Below, piece by piece: positions 62,220-64,000 of a stretch of DNA of 64,000 nt (positions are counted from its first letter, which is position 1; every line of letters starts with the position of its first letter). Under the pieces are notes generated by a model. It searched no databases and was not told the DNA's origin. It worked only from the letters and a program-made list of their open reading frames with translations. The DNA lies in NCBI RefSeq assembly GCF_044336245.1, contig NZ_CP172346.1, positions 3,658,001-3,722,000 of the forward strand. The letters run 5' to 3'. This DNA is from Schlesneria sphaerica (GTDB taxonomy: Bacteria; Planctomycetota; Planctomycetia; Planctomycetales; Planctomycetaceae). The translations under genes and the position numbers were made by a program.

Positions 62220-63374
62220 TCAAGGAAGAGGCACAAATTTGACACAGACGGGGATGCCGACTTCGATGGCTGCCCCGGTGGGGGACAGCTTCCCCGTCGC
62301 GGCATCAATTTTCAGGACGGTGACATTGTTGGTGTCCTGATTTGCGGCCAGCACGTAGCTTCCCGTGGGATCGATGTTGAAATTGCGCGGCGTCTTGCCG
62401 CCGGTGGATTGATGCCCCAGAGCCGTCAGTCGGCCGGTCGCGGGATCGCACTGATAGATCGCCAGGCTGTTGTGACCGCGGTTGGAAACATACACGAATT
62501 TTCCGGACGGATGAACGACCGTCTCGGCGGTCGAGTTTCCCGGGGTTGGTTCCGGAATCGTGGACAGGGTGTGAATCTCTTTCAGCGATCCTTTGGCGGG
62601 ATCGTAGGCAAACGACGTGATGGTCGAAGTCATTTCATTGTTCACGAAGGCATACTTGCCGCTGGGATGAAAGGCAAAGTGACGAGGCCCGCTTCCGGGT
62701 GCGACCACACCGGCGGGAGGATCGTTTGCCGTCAGCAGCCCTTTGCTGCCGTCAAAGCGGTAGACCAGGACCTTATCCAGGCCCAGGTCCGCCGCGAACG
62801 CGAATTTGTTCGCAGGATCGAGATTGATCGAATGAGCGTGAGGACCTTCCTGCCGCTGCTTGTCTACGCTGGAACCCTGATGCTGAATCGTGGAGGACGC
62901 GGGTGAAAGCCTTCCATCAGCCAGAATCGGCAGGACGGAAACACTCCCTCCGCCATAGTTGGCGACGAGGACGTTCGTCCCCTGGGCGTCGGTCACCAGA
63001 TGACACGGCCCCCCACCTCCCGAGGATTGCTGGTTCAGCAGTTTCAAACGTCCGGTGGCGGAATCGATCTCAAACGCACTGACACCACCCTGTTTCTTGC
63101 CCTCGAAGTCGGCGATCTCGCTGACGGCGTACAAGTATTTGCGACTGGGGTGAATGGCCAGAAACGACGCGTTCTTCACTTCTGCGGCCAGTTCGGGTGC
63201 GGACAGCTTTCCCGTCGCGGCATCGAAGGTACTGACATAAATCCCCTTGCTGAGTTCACCCGAATACGTGCCGAAGTAAACACGAAATTTCTCGGGATCG
63301 GCAGAATTGGCCACTGAGGTCATACCCAGAACTGTTGTCATGACGATCAGCCACTTTGAAATTAGACAATTCAT
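62220..63374 (-). CDS. Secreted lactonase-type beta-propeller (YbhE/Pgl family)
   Basis: A 384-residue seven-bladed propeller of the lactonase (6-phosphogluconolactonase Pgl/YbhE) family. A signal peptide covers about residues 1-25 (ending VANSA). The mature protein begins with the family segment YFGTYSGELSKGIYV. Blade motifs repeat as FLAIHPSRKYLYAVSE, NVLVANYGGGSVSV, GPHAHSINLDP, RHFAFHPSGKYAFVNNE, ETVVHPSGKFVYVSNRG and RNFNIDPTGSYVLAANQ. Because it is exported, a role on a periplasmic or extracellular sugar lactone is more likely than the cytoplasmic pentose phosphate step. The start at 63374 is chosen for the leader; upstream in-frame codons are featureless. Confidence 0.88.
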   Translation of the reverse strand: MNCLISKWLIVMTTVLGMTSVANSADPEKFRVYFGTYSGELSKGIYVSTFDAATGKLSAPELAAEVKNASFLAIHPSRKYLYAVSEIADFEGKKQGGVSAFEIDSATGRLKLLNQQSSGGGGPCHLVTDAQGTNVLVANYGGGSVSVLPILADGRLSPASSTIQHQGSSVDKQRQEGPHAHSINLDPANKFAFAADLGLDKVLVYRFDGSKGLLTANDPPAGVVAPGSGPRHFAFHPSGKYAFVNNEMTSTITSFAYDPAKGSLKEIHTLSTIPEPTPGNSTAETVVHPSGKFVYVSNRGHNSLAIYQCDPATGRLTALGHQSTGGKTPRNFNIDPTGSYVLAANQDTNNVTVLKIDAATGKLSPTGAAIEVGIPVCVKFVPLP

Positions 63375-63942
63375 GAGACACTTACCTGATAAGGAATCGG
63401 TTCCTGGGAAAGAGACGGGGCCAGAGAGAGTTTGAGGTGATGAAGTTTCTGCCAAGCGGACGATTCTCCCTTGGAGGAGAGGGAGGCATTTACTGCTGTT
63501 CCTGCACGTCGAAAGGGCCTGCCGCAGACAATTCAGACAATAGAACGCGCGGGGCCAAGCGCCAAGCAATCGGACCCATCGAGTGGCTCCATCGCGTCTC
63601 AGGCAGGGTGAATCCGTCAGAATGAGGTACGAAACGGCCCCCGTCACGGTGAGACCTTTGCCGCGAACAGAAAACATGAGAGAGTCGATAGAACGGCCTT
63701 CGTTTGACCGGTTTCGGATTACAATGAGTAATGATCACAGTTCCAGCATGTCGCGGATCGAGGGCCACGCAAGCGGGCCGATTCAGCGATGTGAGAATCC
63801 GCTACGTGAGACGAGGTGACTTACCAGCAATAACCTTTCACCCCGCAAACACTTTCACAGGGGCCAAGTGCGGGGGAGACAGGACGGGACGCGGTGAAGC
63901 GGTTCCGGCTGATGTAACCGCTCGAGCGTTGCGCAGGAAAAG
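63375..63942. other. Intergenic, no gene supported
   Basis: Divergent space between the lactonase gene and the gene that begins at 63943. It should contain both promoters. Open frames on both strands are short and featureless. Confidence 0.4.
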
Positions 63943-64000
63943 ATGAGGTGGCGAATGTTCAGGCGAAGCTGGATCGGCGGATTGGCAATACTGGTCGGCA
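63943..64000 (+). CDS. Start of a secreted or membrane protein, cut by the window edge
   Basis: A plus-strand frame opens at an ATG at 63943, with AGGA just upstream; a second in-frame ATG at 63955 has GAGG at a better distance. The first residues are basic (RRS) followed by the hydrophobic run WIGGLAILVG, a typical leader start. Only about 19 codons are visible, so the product cannot be named. Confidence 0.5.
   Translation, partial: MRWRMFRRSWIGGLAILVG

Noticed and set aside
1..64000. CRISPR arrays, tRNA and rRNA genes
   Set aside because: No regularly spaced repeats of CRISPR size, no Cas-like genes, no tRNA-like TTCGA arm in a cloverleaf context and no rRNA-like sequence were recognised. 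A dedicated covariance-model scan would be decisive and was not possible.

Overview
The window reads as a chromosomal segment of a planctomycete (Planctomycetota, Planctomycetales-like). The evidence is two DUF1501 proteins with twin-arginine leaders, a PEP-CTERM protein, secreted or lipidated thioredoxin fusions, an ABC-2 permease/CPBP fusion, a PrkA-YeaH pair, many solitary genes with weak Shine-Dalgarno sequences and frequent GTG/TTG starts. No rRNA or tRNA gene and no CRISPR array was recognised. Genus cannot be decided from the sequence alone.

Region 1-9.4 kb is accessory. A complete ISKra4-type insertion sequence (441-1970, 9-bp target duplication) splits a small gene that can be rejoined in frame across it. 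It is followed by poorly conserved small genes, a cluster of tripartite palindromic repeats (3190-3712), a relic of a second ISKra4-type end (about 3763-3829) that supplies the stop codon of a membrane-protein gene, a shared 30-bp repeat, a large lipoprotein with a C-terminal TlpA-like thioredoxin domain, and a decayed short-chain dehydrogenase.

Region 9.4-16.4 kb holds a PRC-barrel protein and a light-signalling operon on the minus strand: bacteriophytochrome histidine kinase, Rcp1-type receiver, then a 1210-residue hybrid kinase with receivers at both ends. About 1.4 kb with no supportable gene follows. At 17.8-20.1 kb a PEP-CTERM protein gene is interrupted by an intact ISAs1-family element (18672-19981, 10-bp target duplication) and also carries a frameshift.

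Region 20.4-47.5 kb is mostly core-like: SRPBCC protein, UvrA paralogue, DUF1501 protein, ComEC/Rec2, EEP-family hydrolase, SppA peptidase, TolC-like lipoprotein, ribosomal protein L27, acetolactate synthase, a membrane-anchored GspE/PilB ATPase followed by a CvpA-like protein, a GT39-type glycosyltransferase, RNase III, a second DUF1501 protein, and an ABC-2 permease/CPBP fusion translationally coupled to a small cysteine-rich CWC protein.

Region 48-64 kb has PrkA kinase and YeaH, an ExeA-like ATPase, a planctomycete-type secreted protein, GspF/PilC, a 2-Cys peroxiredoxin, a zinc ribbon-trypsin-thioredoxin fusion, a low-molecular-weight phosphatase-like protein, an RNase HII-like protein, a secreted lactonase-type beta-propeller and the start of one further secreted protein. 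Three genes relevant to type II secretion or type IV pili (GspE-like, GspF-like, ExeA-like) are scattered singly rather than in one operon. Start positions were adjusted where signal peptides, family length or ribosome-binding sites favoured an internal start.
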